NCBI GenBank assembly: GCA_028289675.1
Contig: JANQOL010000365.1
Span: 1-45,931 of the forward strand
Source of the DNA: Pirellulaceae bacterium
GTDB taxonomy: Bacteria; Planctomycetota; Planctomycetia; Pirellulales; Pirellulaceae
Reading direction: 5' to 3'
Length of the DNA: 45,931 bases
Within the stretch, counting starts at the first letter, position 1. Every line of letters starts with the position of its first letter. The translations under genes and the position numbers were made by a program. The notes below the pieces were generated by a model. That model saw nothing but the letters and a program-made list of their open reading frames with translations. It did no database searches and was not told the DNA's origin. Positions 7,606-15,842 of the stretch are shown here, in pieces.

Positions 7606-8808
7606 TCACAGTTTCACGAAGATCTTCTTGCGGTACATCCACCAAACGGGCAAGAACACGATGGCTGTGTAGAGTAATGCCCACAGCAGGGAAACGAATG
7701 TTCGGTCCAACCCGATCCCCTCCAGGCCGTCCATGAAAATCCCTTTCGTGGTCTCGCCCTCGCTGCCGACACCGATCGTGAAAAGGTCCCCCAAGGTACC
7801 GTGAATGACATATGCGGTGATTGCATTGGCACCGAAAACTCGAGGGACATAGGCCCAAGATTTCCAGTGCTTAATGTCTAGTAGCCAAACTAGTGCTCCC
7901 AGAGTCATGCCGGCCAGACCACCGGTGTACAGCACGAAGGAGCTGCTCCAAAGATTCTTGTTGAAGGGAAAGAACCAGTCCCAAATGCCGCCGAGTGTGA
8001 TGGCGAAAAAGCCCGCGAGTAAGAGAAAGAACGCTTGCCGGATTCGATCGGGTTCTCGGACTAAGAGATGTCCCGCCATCATTCCAAGGATGCCGGTCAC
8101 GATCGAGGGAAAAGTGCTCAGCAAGCCTTCGGGGTCCCACGTCTGCTCGTAGAGTCGGCCTGGGATCAGCTGACGATCAAGCCACGCTGCTAAGTTGACA
8201 CCAGGCTGTAGATTGGCAGCGATTAGCGAGTCACTTAGCTGAGTCAGGCCCGAAATCTTCACAACTTCGTGGGCGCGTGACACTTCGCCTGTCGACAAAG
8301 TTTCGCGGATAACCTCATCAATGGGCACTGGTACCAGCGACATCGCCAAACAGTAGCCCACGAGTAGCATGCCAGCGATCCACGCTTGCGCCCGCATCGT
8401 CGAGTGTAGGAACAGCAGCGAACACGCGAAAAAAACAATCGAAATGCGCTGCAGAACTCCTGGAAGTCGCAGGTTTCCGAAGTCGAATTGCGGAAACAAC
8501 GCCAAGGCGATCCCGAGCCCAAAGATCATCGCGGCTCGTATGCAGATTTTTCTGTACATCGAACGTGGTTGAGCGCCTTGTCCCAGCCTTTTCGTGTAAG
8601 CCAATACGATGGAGACGCCGACGACGAACAGAAAGAAGGGAAAGACAAAGTCGGTGGGCGTGACGCCGTTCCAAGGCACATGACGCAGCGGAGGATAGAT
8701 GGCTGCCCAGTCCCCAGGATCATTGACCACGATCATTCCAGCGATCGTTAGTCCGCGCAGGACATCCAGTGCAAGCAACCGCTGAGTTTCAACAGGTGGA
8801 TTCGTCAT
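7606..8808 (-). CDS. Heparan-alpha-glucosaminide N-acetyltransferase-like membrane protein (DUF1624)
   Basis: A 400-residue polytopic membrane protein with about ten hydrophobic segments. The N-terminus carries the family hallmarks LALDVLRGLTIAGMIVVN and, after a short loop, HVPWNGVTPTDFVFPFFLFVVG; H43 matches the position of the acetyl-accepting His of HGSNAT. Members move acetyl from cytosolic acetyl-CoA across the membrane to an amino sugar. The C-terminal segments (FGANAITAYVIHG and the final WMYRKKIF) are also typical. It converges with the nitrilase gene and is followed on the same strand, farther right, by the EEP/SMP-30 fusion. In planctomycetes such proteins occur near carbohydrate-degradation genes; the acceptor here is not known. 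Confidence 0.85.
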   Translation of the reverse strand: MTNPPVETQRLLALDVLRGLTIAGMIVVNDPGDWAAIYPPLRHVPWNGVTPTDFVFPFFLFVVGVSIVLAYTKRLGQGAQPRSMYRKICIRAAMIFGLGIALALFPQFDFGNLRLPGVLQRISIVFFACSLLFLHSTMRAQAWIAGMLLVGYCLAMSLVPVPIDEVIRETLSTGEVSRAHEVVKISGLTQLSDSLIAANLQPGVNLAAWLDRQLIPGRLYEQTWDPEGLLSTFPSIVTGILGMMAGHLLVREPDRIRQAFFLLLAGFFAITLGGIWDWFFPFNKNLWSSSFVLYTGGLAGMTLGALVWLLDIKHWKSWAYVPRVFGANAITAYVIHGTLGDLFTIGVGSEGETTKGIFMDGLEGIGLDRTFVSLLWALLYTAIVFLPVWWMYRKKIFVKL

Positions 8809-8985
8809 AGTGAGTCTTCAGTGGAAATCAGAGTTCCAACATGCTTCGTCCGCTAGGTGTCGCGGTTTTGAAGCACTGTTACATTGTGTTCTGGATCTCT
8901 TCAACGCTGGTCGCTAACATCCGTTTCGGATCCGACTTGCTCTGCCTGAGTGCAGAAGTAAAAGATGCGAATCATCTACGCCGCC

Positions 8986-10806
8986 TCAGAACACCTGGCC
9001 GGGCGTTGTAGTGCGGATACTCCACAACGTGCCTCCTGCCGTCACGAACAGCGTCTTTCCATCCGCGCCTCCGAAGGCACAATTGGTGGTCTCGTCACAG
9101 GGGATGGCCACGAACTCCAACAACTCGCCCGCAGGTGAAAACACGTAGATTCCAGCGGTGGGCGGATCTGCGGTTTCGTAGGGAAGATTCGGACGATTCA
9201 ATCCCGCTGCCACATAGAGCCTCCCTGCGGTATCCAGTTTCAGGCCATCCGGACCGCGCGTTGAACCCCAGTCATATATCAGCGTCTGTGTCGCTGCATC
9301 AATGTTGCCATCGGACATCAAGTTGAATCGCCACAGCTTGCGGGCCCCGCCGAGATTGTTGTTATTGTTGTCGGCTACAAAAAGAAAGCGATTGTCTGTC
9401 GTGATGGCGATTCCGTTGGGACGGTCAACTTCATGCGTGATGATGCGAGTAACCTTGCCATCAGGATCCACTCTGTAAACGCCCTCCACTTGGCGGCCGG
9501 AATCATCTTGCATCTCGATTGACGAGCGATCACCGTAACGCGGGTCGGTAAAATAAATCCGGCCGCTGGCATCCATGGCCAGATCGTTCGGGGTGTTGAA
9601 TCTCATCTTCTCGTAGTTGTCTGCCAGCACCTGCAGCGAACCATCCTGACGCCGCCGTACCAAACGTCGCTGAGCCGACTGGCAGATGACCAATTCTCCC
9701 TGTTCGTCAAATCTCAGTCCGTTGGATCCCGCGCGGGGAAACCACACGCTTTGATCTCCGGCGGGTGATCGCCGATTGATATTTCCTTCGCCGCTTGTCA
9801 GCAGCCCCAGTTTCGGATGCCATGCCGGGCCTTCACCGGCACCAGTTTCCTGCAGGAGCCTTGGCTTGGAAGCGAACACGGATTCTTGAGCAGCCGACTC
9901 GCTCAGTCGAATTGTTGCGGTGACTGGAATATGGTCCGAGAGCATCTCCGTGCAGGCGTCACGCAGGATCGCGACCGATTCCACTTGGGCACGTAGTGAG
10001 GGGGAGACAAAGATGTAATCCAACCGGCGATCTGTCCCATGATCCTGATCGCTCACCAGCGCGCCCGGAAAGGTCCCGACAAAGGGAAGATGTGGAGATC
10101 TGCGGGAGGCAATCAGATCCGTATAGCCCTGATCCAGAATTGCTTGGATTCCACCGTAATCGATTCTTCCATCGTTTAGATTGCGGGCACTGGAGTTTTT
10201 CTGATCGAGACCCTTGAAGAAGGGAACCAGCCGTTGATCGGATTCATACTGCGATTTGTCCGCCGGCGAGAATCCATTGAAATCGCCAGCGAGAACGACT
10301 TGCGGATTCTCTTCGGGAAGTGATTCCACATCTTGCTTCAACAGCGCAGCTTCGTCGATTCGCCACTGGAAATTGGAAGGATGAAAATGGACCACGTAAA
10401 ACCAGATGCCCTGAATGCGACATCGCAGCAGACCATGGTGGAAACCTTGGCGAATTCGTTTCACATCAGTGATTGGGTATCGGGATGTGATCCCGGTGGG
10501 GAATCCGTCCTCCTTCAGTAGTACCGAATACGGATGCCCCCAAGATGCTGCATCGGCGCGGAGTCGCTCCTCGGTGTAACTGTTCAACTCCTGCAGTGAA
10601 ACGACATCGGGCGCCTGAGCCTTCATCCAGCGTTTCCAGTCGGCGTACCGCGGCTCGGTTTTCTTCGTGAACCCATACCACACATTATGCGTGATGATCC
10701 GCAGCGTTTCCGGTTTCGATTCGTCTGTTGGCCAGGCGGAAGCAGGCAAGCAAATCACCAGGGTCAGTAAAGTCGAACACAGCAGCTGGTTTCTTGCGCG
10801 AGACAT
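8986..10806 (-). CDS. Exported fusion: EEP phosphodiesterase + SMP-30/gluconolactonase propeller
   Basis: A 606-residue exported protein with two enzyme domains. The EEP half (about 35-310) shows THNVWYGF, SLQELNS, VVHFHPSN, LAGDFNG, RRLDYIFVS and SDHIPVT. The second half (about 330-600) is a six-bladed SMP-30-type propeller: GEGPAWHP with the metal-binding Glu, FNTPNDLAMD, RIYFTDPRYG, DRPNGIAI, RFLFVADNN and GPDGLKLD. Such propellers are calcium/zinc lactonases. I start at the ATG at 10806, which is followed by a signal peptide ending ASAWP and preceded by GGAG at seven bases; the longer frame adds 16 residues. The gap to the acetyltransferase gene is 177 bp. Fusion of these domains is unusual and suggests consecutive steps on one substrate, which is inference. 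Confidence 0.87.
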   Translation of the reverse strand: MSRARNQLLCSTLLTLVICLPASAWPTDESKPETLRIITHNVWYGFTKKTEPRYADWKRWMKAQAPDVVSLQELNSYTEERLRADAASWGHPYSVLLKEDGFPTGITSRYPITDVKRIRQGFHHGLLRCRIQGIWFYVVHFHPSNFQWRIDEAALLKQDVESLPEENPQVVLAGDFNGFSPADKSQYESDQRLVPFFKGLDQKNSSARNLNDGRIDYGGIQAILDQGYTDLIASRRSPHLPFVGTFPGALVSDQDHGTDRRLDYIFVSPSLRAQVESVAILRDACTEMLSDHIPVTATIRLSESAAQESVFASKPRLLQETGAGEGPAWHPKLGLLTSGEGNINRRSPAGDQSVWFPRAGSNGLRFDEQGELVICQSAQRRLVRRRQDGSLQVLADNYEKMRFNTPNDLAMDASGRIYFTDPRYGDRSSIEMQDDSGRQVEGVYRVDPDGKVTRIITHEVDRPNGIAITTDNRFLFVADNNNNNLGGARKLWRFNLMSDGNIDAATQTLIYDWGSTRGPDGLKLDTAGRLYVAAGLNRPNLPYETADPPTAGIYVFSPAGELLEFVAIPCDETTNCAFGGADGKTLFVTAGGTLWSIRTTTPGQVF

Positions 10807-11252
10807 CAAGGAACTCCGGTACACTCTATTTGAATTGAACTGACTGGCCGCCAAACAGCGAAGTTGTTTGAGGCAGCGAGTGAGACACGCCGCCGGTCGC
10901 TATATGCCCAAGCCGTTCTAGCCCTGCGGTATGCGTATAAGGTCGGTGGTCGCGACTCCGCTGTCAATTTCGTAGCTGGATTCGCTTGAGCGGGTGCATC
11001 TTCCGAATCCAACCTCCGGCGTGGATGTGGAGGTAAGTGTATTGGACCGAAGCGGCCCAGCAGGTCTGGTTGGTTCTGCGAAACAACGGGCTGGTCTGGA
11101 AACGGAGGGGCAACCAAGCAGTTCCAGCGGTCCTCGTGTCGTCGCTCTGGCACACGGCCCTGGTCGCTAGCAATGCCTGAATTGTCAAGATTTTGGATAA
11201 ACTGGGGAATAAATCAGAGAGCAACTGATTCCTCTCACAGGCGGAAAGTCCA
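10807..11252. other. Divergent intergenic region, no gene seen
   Basis: About 445 bp between the fusion gene (leftward) and the ECF sigma gene (rightward). Short frames on the minus strand only mirror GC-rich composition. GGAAAG at about 11242 precedes the TTG start of the sigma gene. The region must hold both promoters, but I cannot place them. Confidence 0.5.
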
Positions 11253-11921
11253 TTGTCCCAATCTGATCGGCTGAATTCAGAGCACCAGGACCCGACACCG
11301 ATGGCGGCACTCGACAAGGTGACGGTTGACGCGAATGCGGAGACACCTTGGCAACCTGATACGGAATCGCACCTTCCGGCTGCGGACGAGTCTGCGAGCG
11401 GTTGGGACCCGGAAGATCCGACCGCCCGAGTGGTCCGTGTTGAGCAACTGGTCGAGGAGCACCATCCGGCAATTTACCGCTATGCGTATTGGCTAACGGG
11501 CTGTCCGTCCGCAGCCGAGGACATCTCCCAGGACGTGTTCGTGCGGGCATTTCGGGGGTTGCACACGCTGCGTGAACCGCGGGCGGCCAAGAGTTGGTTG
11601 ATGACTATTACACGCAACGAGTTCGCTCGCTGGTGCCAGAAACGCGGACCACGTCCGGTCGACGACGTGCCCGACAATGTTCCGGCGCGCGACGAACCCA
11701 CGGATCAGCTTGATAGCCGGGAGTGGGTCGCCCAAGGACTGTCCGAGTTGGCGGTTGAGTTCCGTTTGGTGTTGCTGATGTATTACTTTGAGCAGCTGAC
11801 GTACAACGAGATTGCTACGCGGTTGTCCATTCCCATCGGCACGGTCATGAGTCGCTTGAGTCGAGGACGCGAGCATCTCAAACACGCATTGCAGCGACTT
11901 TCGGAACCGAAGTCCCACTAA
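11253..11921 (+). CDS. ECF-type RNA polymerase sigma factor
   Basis: Alternative sigma factor of 222 residues. After an acidic N-terminal extension of about 65 residues come sigma-2 (QLVEEHHPAIYRYAYWLTGCP, then AAEDISQDVFVRAF and RAAKSWLMTITRNEFARW) and sigma-4 (ELAVEFRLVLLMYYFEQLTY, then EIATRLSIPIGTVMSRLSRG). I keep the TTG at 11253 because GGAAAG lies five bases upstream; the in-frame ATG at 11301 lacks a ribosome site and would shorten only the extension. A single-TM protein, a likely anti-sigma factor, follows 26 bp downstream, so this is a typical ECF/anti-sigma pair responding to an envelope signal. Confidence 0.9.
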   Translation: MSQSDRLNSEHQDPTPMAALDKVTVDANAETPWQPDTESHLPAADESASGWDPEDPTARVVRVEQLVEEHHPAIYRYAYWLTGCPSAAEDISQDVFVRAFRGLHTLREPRAAKSWLMTITRNEFARWCQKRGPRPVDDVPDNVPARDEPTDQLDSREWVAQGLSELAVEFRLVLLMYYFEQLTYNEIATRLSIPIGTVMSRLSRGREHLKHALQRLSEPKSH

Positions 11922-11947
11922 CGTTCCCAACGGCACGGAGATGAATT

Positions 11948-12715
11948 GTGGCAGAAAGCCCTGAACTACCTCACGCTGGTGACCACCAAGACGACGATCC
12001 GAGTTGGGCGGAACGATTGGAGTTGGCGTTGCACAGTGTGGCGATTCCCGATGGTTTGCAAGATCGTATCCGGGCTCGGGTGCGCGCGGAGGCCGCGGCG
12101 CCCGAGCCTAGCCTAGCTGATCCGGTTTCCCCGGATTCGTCGGTAGTGGGCGTGGAGATGGTCGAAGCGGCTACGGAAGTTGTGGCCAGTGGTCGGCCAG
12201 ATTTGCCGACGACAGTTGTATCAAAACGCAGTTGGACAGCCCGCCGCTGGGTGCAGCCCGTGGTGGCGGCCAGTGTGCTGCTGTTGCTCGCGGGAGGTGT
12301 CTACCTTTGGACACGCCCGGTGAGTGCTCACCAGCTGGCGCAACACTGTTTGCAACAACTCGATCTCACGGACTCCATTCAGTGGACCCAAGATGGTCGT
12401 CCAGATTTCAGCTATTTGCAGACCAGAATGAGATTTCCGCGATCGTTGCGAGTCATCGGGGTCGTCGATTCGTCGCCCGGCGGATTTGGCCGACAGTGCC
12501 GCACTTGGAAATTGTCGGACGAGACGGGCGCGGTTAGTTATGTGTTTGAATTTCTGGAACCGGCCGCTGTCAGTGAGCTTGGGCCCGAACTGGCGATCAT
12601 CCGGAGACAGAGCGGACATTGGTCGCTCGTCGCTTGCCAAACACCAGAGCGATTGTGGGTGGTGGCAACGAGTGGAGATCCTAGCGACTTGCTACGGTCT
12701 GCCCGCTTGGCCTAA
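11948..12715 (+). CDS. Single-pass membrane protein, probable anti-sigma partner
   Basis: A 255-residue protein with a cytoplasmic N-terminus of about 97 residues, one strongly hydrophobic segment (about 100-120, VVAASVLLLLAGGVYLW) and a C-terminal extracytoplasmic part. I see no zinc anti-sigma HxxxCxxC motif, so the anti-sigma assignment rests on position and topology. The GTG start at 11948 follows ACGGAG at eight bases; an ATG at 11941 is in another frame and stops quickly. The outer part (KLSDETGAVSYVFEFLEP) looks like a sensor domain of unknown type. It lies 26 bp after the sigma gene, so the two are very likely translated from one mRNA. Confidence 0.7.
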   Translation: MAESPELPHAGDHQDDDPSWAERLELALHSVAIPDGLQDRIRARVRAEAAAPEPSLADPVSPDSSVVGVEMVEAATEVVASGRPDLPTTVVSKRSWTARRWVQPVVAASVLLLLAGGVYLWTRPVSAHQLAQHCLQQLDLTDSIQWTQDGRPDFSYLQTRMRFPRSLRVIGVVDSSPGGFGRQCRTWKLSDETGAVSYVFEFLEPAAVSELGPELAIIRRQSGHWSLVACQTPERLWVVATSGDPSDLLRSARLA

Positions 12716-13164
12716 TCCCTACGGCCGGATGGATCGCGAGCATTGTGATTCTTCGCCAGCTCGCTGGTGTCGGGGTCATGCGTGCTGGAACAGGCATGGT
12801 TTCACTAACCGCTAGCACGCTGCGCGGTCGAGCATCTCCAGAGCGACTTCGGGGTTTACGCTGGCCAGCTTGAGCGCACTGGCTCGATACCGCGACTACT
12901 GTGTTCGCTCGTCTCAATGGGGCTCAAGAGAACTCAACAGTGCCAAACACTGCCCCACCTTAGTGGCCAAGTGAACGTTGTATCCGCTCCATCGGTACCA
13001 CCAGCACTTGTACTTGGCAGCTGAGTTAGACGACGACTGAACCCGTGCTAGTGCGAGTTGCCCGGTTAGATGGCTTGAATCTTCACCGAGTTGGTGATGA
13101 ACACGCCCGCAGACCGGCTCCACTAAAAGTAGAACGCTCTACCTCACCCAGTCTGGAGAAGATC
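12716..13164. other. Intergenic stretch, no gene seen
   Basis: About 450 bp between the membrane protein and the small secreted protein. The frame that reaches 13506 is open from 13045, but its first 40 residues do not look coding and the signal peptide starts at 13165. I see only a small CAGTG/CACTG inverted repeat near 12938. Confidence 0.5.
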
Positions 13165-13506
13165 ATGTTCAAAAACCCATTGGCAGCCCTCGTCGCGGGG
13201 CTGTTGTTCGTCGTGGCCGTGCAGAGTGTCGCAATCGCGCAGCAGCCAGGAGAAGTTTCGGAGCTGCCGCTGTCTAGCTCCAATGCGTCGTCTTATGTGT
13301 CGGCACCACTGACTTTTGCGCAGCAAACTGCTCGTTTCGAAGCTGAGCAGCGAATGTTGCGCATGGAATGGAACAAATGGATCGCCCATTCGCCGTTACG
13401 CCCACACATGAACTCTAGCTACATGTCCAATGGTGCGCCACGTTTCTACCTGCCCTCTCGGGGTGTGATCGTGTCTGCAGGCTACGCTCGCACTTGGTAC
13501 TGGTAG
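13165..13506 (+). CDS. Small secreted protein of unknown function
   Basis: A 113-residue protein with a clear signal peptide (FKNPLAALVAGLLFVVAVQS, ending AIAQQ). The mature part is short, Ser-rich at first, then has an Arg/Glu-rich helix (ARFEAEQRMLRMEWNKW) and an aromatic tail ending in ARTWYW. I do not recognise the family. The ATG at 13165 has GGAG six bases upstream. It follows the ECF/membrane-protein pair on the same strand across a long gap, so it may be an ECF target, but no shared promoter could be shown. Confidence 0.7.
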   Translation: MFKNPLAALVAGLLFVVAVQSVAIAQQPGEVSELPLSSSNASSYVSAPLTFAQQTARFEAEQRMLRMEWNKWIAHSPLRPHMNSSYMSNGAPRFYLPSRGVIVSAGYARTWYW

Positions 13507-13841
13507 CCGGCGCTCCTGTAGCGGACGCCGAGTCACGATGACCTGCCGATCGAATTTTTCAATGCGATCTATTTGCAGCGTCATCTTCAAGCACGTCTAC
13601 GGTCGTGGCACACACGGCCGTAGTCGTCTGTCTACGCTCTGGTCATCTTCAACGATCTCATCTGGTGCACGTCGTTCTGTCGCGCCGTAAACTCGGGCGC
13701 GTCGTAGACCAGCCGAATTACAATACAGACGCACCGATACTTCCCCTGCTTGGCAGTTTTCTCGCCGCGAGCGCTTGCCATTGGAACCAGTGGGCCGGCA
13801 TAATCTGTGCGCATCGCGTCGTCCGCCCGACTGGAGCAACC
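13507..13841. other. Intergenic stretch before the Lrp-type gene
   Basis: About 335 bp. The Lrp frame stays open back to about 13605, but the conserved N-terminus of the family starts at 13842, where GGAG precedes an ATG, so this region is taken as non-coding. No other signal is evident. Confidence 0.5.
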
Positions 13842-14324
13842 ATGAAGAGCGAAAAGATCAAGCTGGAACTGGACGAGACCGACTTGGCCATTCTGGAACA
13901 GTTGCAGCGTGATTGCCGACAGACGGTGGCTCAGATCTCCGCGCGTGCGCATCTGTCGACATCCGCTTGCCATCGCCGCATCAAGGCCTTGGAAGAAAGT
14001 GGCATCGTCAACAGTTATGTGGCCAAGCTGTCGTCCAAGAAGCTGGGCTACTCGGTCGAGTTCTTTGTTGAACTGTCACTGGCGACTCAAGTAGAAGATG
14101 CCTTCGAAAAGTTCGAGAAGGCGGTGTCCAAGATTCCTGAAGTGCTCGAGTGCTACTTGGTCGGTGGTCAATACGATTATCTGCTGCGCGTCATCGCGGT
14201 CGATGCTGAAGACTATGAGCGGATCCATCGGCAGTCGATTAGCCGCTTGCCTGGTGTTACCAAAATCCAGTCCATTCTGTCGCTGCGAACGGTCAAGGCC
14301 GGCCGGGGGTTGCCGCTCGTCTAA
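13842..14324 (+). CDS. Lrp/AsnC family transcriptional regulator
   Basis: A 160-residue feast/famine regulator. The N-terminal winged HTH (LDETDLAILEQLQRDCRQTV through LSTSACHRRIKALEESGIV) is followed by the RAM/AsnC ligand domain (VEFFVELSLATQVE, then PEVLECYLVGGQYDYLLRVI, then LPGVTKIQSILSLRTVK). The ATG at 13842 has GGAG at six bases and gives the usual family length; the open frame extends 79 codons further upstream without family similarity. It sits 205 bp upstream of the RND adaptor on the same strand, so it may control efflux, with an amino acid or small effector as ligand. Confidence 0.92.
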   Translation: MKSEKIKLELDETDLAILEQLQRDCRQTVAQISARAHLSTSACHRRIKALEESGIVNSYVAKLSSKKLGYSVEFFVELSLATQVEDAFEKFEKAVSKIPEVLECYLVGGQYDYLLRVIAVDAEDYERIHRQSISRLPGVTKIQSILSLRTVKAGRGLPLV

Positions 14325-14460
14325 AAACCCAGCGCTGGAAGACTCCGGACTGGAAACTGCTATCCAGAACGACGCGCCGGAACGAAGTGTACGCGGAAAA
14401 ATCTCGCGCAATCCAATTTCTTCACCTGCCTGTCTGGAACTGCGTCGATCATAATAGACG

Positions 14461-14513
14461 TTGCCCCTGCCCCCCCTTGCCTTTCCTCCCTTCCCGCCTT
14501 CCACTCGTTCATC
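14461..14513 (+). other. Pyrimidine-rich tract upstream of the efflux operon
   Basis: Over 50 bases on the + strand are almost all C and T, interrupted by a few G, A positions, directly before the start of the efflux adaptor at 14530. No ribosome site precedes that ATG. The tract could shape the mRNA leader or bind a protein; no function can be assigned. Confidence 0.4.
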
Positions 14514-14529
14514 CGACCCTTAGTTCACC

Positions 14530-15831
14530 ATGCTGCGCGCTGATTGTTCCCGACAGGTGTTCCGATTTGGCTGGTCGCTATGTCTGGGGCTTTCCTTGGG
14601 CCTCTCACTGGTCCGGGGGCAAGATGAGTCTGCGCAACCGGTGGAAGTGGCGGAGGTCATCGAGACCGAGATCTTGCAGGGTCACCGCGTGGTTGGCACG
14701 GTCAATCCGTTGCGTACCAGCACGGTTGGCGCGGCGACCGCAGGTCGCGTTGCTGACTTCCTAGTGAACGTTGGTCAAGCAGTGACGGTCGGTCAGCCGT
14801 TGGCTCAGCTGAGAACGGAGACCTTGAAGATCGAACTGCGCGCCGCCAATGCCGAATTGGAGCTCTACCGGCAGCAATTGGTCGAGCAACAAAATGGTTC
14901 TCGCGCTGAAGATGTGGCCGAGGCGGAAGCGCAGCTGCAGGTCGCACGGGCCGCCCAGGAGAATGCCTCGGCACAGTTAGTTCGGCTGCGAGCTCTAGCC
15001 GCCAGCGGCGCGGCCACGGATGCCGATCTGGAAGATGCCCGCGAGCGAGCTAGTATCACGCAGTTTGCATTTTCAGCCGCCGATGCGGCCGCCAAACGAG
15101 TCAAGAGCGGCCCTCGTGAAGAACGCATTGCCCAGGCGGCAGCCCAAGTGGAATTGCAGCAACAACGCGTTAACCTGATCAAAGATCGCATCGAGAAACA
15201 CACTTTGCGCGCGCCCTTCGACGGTTTCGTCTCGGCGGAATACACCGAAGTCGGCGCATGGGTTGCCAGTGGCGATCCGGTGGCTCAGGTCATCCAGCTG
15301 AATCAAGTGGAAATCCAAGCACCGGTGACGGCCCAATACGCGATTCGCCTGAAACGCGGCGATGCCGTTCGAGTCGAGTTTCCCGAACTGCCCGACAAAT
15401 TGCTGACTGGTACCATCGATCGGGTCGTCCCGATGGCGGATTCCCGAGCGCGAACGTTCCCGGTCCTGGTCAGACTCGACAATGAAATTCACGACGGTGC
15501 GCCGCTGTTAATGGCCGGCATGTTGGCGCGCGTGGATCTGCCGGCTGGCGGCCAGCAACTGATGCCATTGGTGCCCAAAGACGCGCTGGTCTTAAATGCT
15601 CGCGAGCGCTCCGTGTACGTCGTCGATTTGGATGCGCAGTCCAGTGAGCTACCAACAGGCATCGTTCGCAAGGTACCGGTGCAATTGGGTGTTGCCGTGG
15701 ACGACTTGATCCAAGTCAGTGGAGCGCTGTCCGCCGGGCAGCTCGTGGTGGTGGTTGGCAACGAGCGGCTGATACCCGAAAGCCGTGTCAAGATTGTGCC
15801 GCGTTCCGCCGATTCTGAACCCGCTCAATAG
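14530..15831 (+). CDS. RND efflux periplasmic adaptor (HlyD/MFP family)
   Basis: A 433-residue adaptor that links an inner-membrane RND pump to an outer-membrane channel. Signal or anchor segment at about 12-34; barrel-sandwich halves flank a long alpha-helical hairpin (about 95-215, rich in Ala, Glu and Gln, with runs such as EAEAQLQVARAAQENA); the second lipoyl half is TLRAPFDGFVSAEYTEVGAW; then beta-barrel and membrane-proximal domains. The stop is 11 bp before the pump gene, so they form one operon, probably with the Lrp-type regulator upstream. The start lacks a clear ribosome site. No outer-membrane TolC-like gene is in the window. Confidence 0.92.
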   Translation: MLRADCSRQVFRFGWSLCLGLSLGLSLVRGQDESAQPVEVAEVIETEILQGHRVVGTVNPLRTSTVGAATAGRVADFLVNVGQAVTVGQPLAQLRTETLKIELRAANAELELYRQQLVEQQNGSRAEDVAEAEAQLQVARAAQENASAQLVRLRALAASGAATDADLEDARERASITQFAFSAADAAAKRVKSGPREERIAQAAAQVELQQQRVNLIKDRIEKHTLRAPFDGFVSAEYTEVGAWVASGDPVAQVIQLNQVEIQAPVTAQYAIRLKRGDAVRVEFPELPDKLLTGTIDRVVPMADSRARTFPVLVRLDNEIHDGAPLLMAGMLARVDLPAGGQQLMPLVPKDALVLNARERSVYVVDLDAQSSELPTGIVRKVPVQLGVAVDDLIQVSGALSAGQLVVVVGNERLIPESRVKIVPRSADSEPAQ

Positions 15832-15842
15832 CCGGACCACCG

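Noticed and set aside
9354..9372. GTTGTTATTGTTGTCG simple repeat
   Set aside because: It encodes a run of Asn in the propeller half of the fusion protein; too short and interrupted to be a variable repeat of interest.
13605..13841. A long N-terminal extension of the Lrp-type regulator
   Set aside because: The frame is open, but the extra residues lack family similarity and a good start with GGAG lies at 13842.
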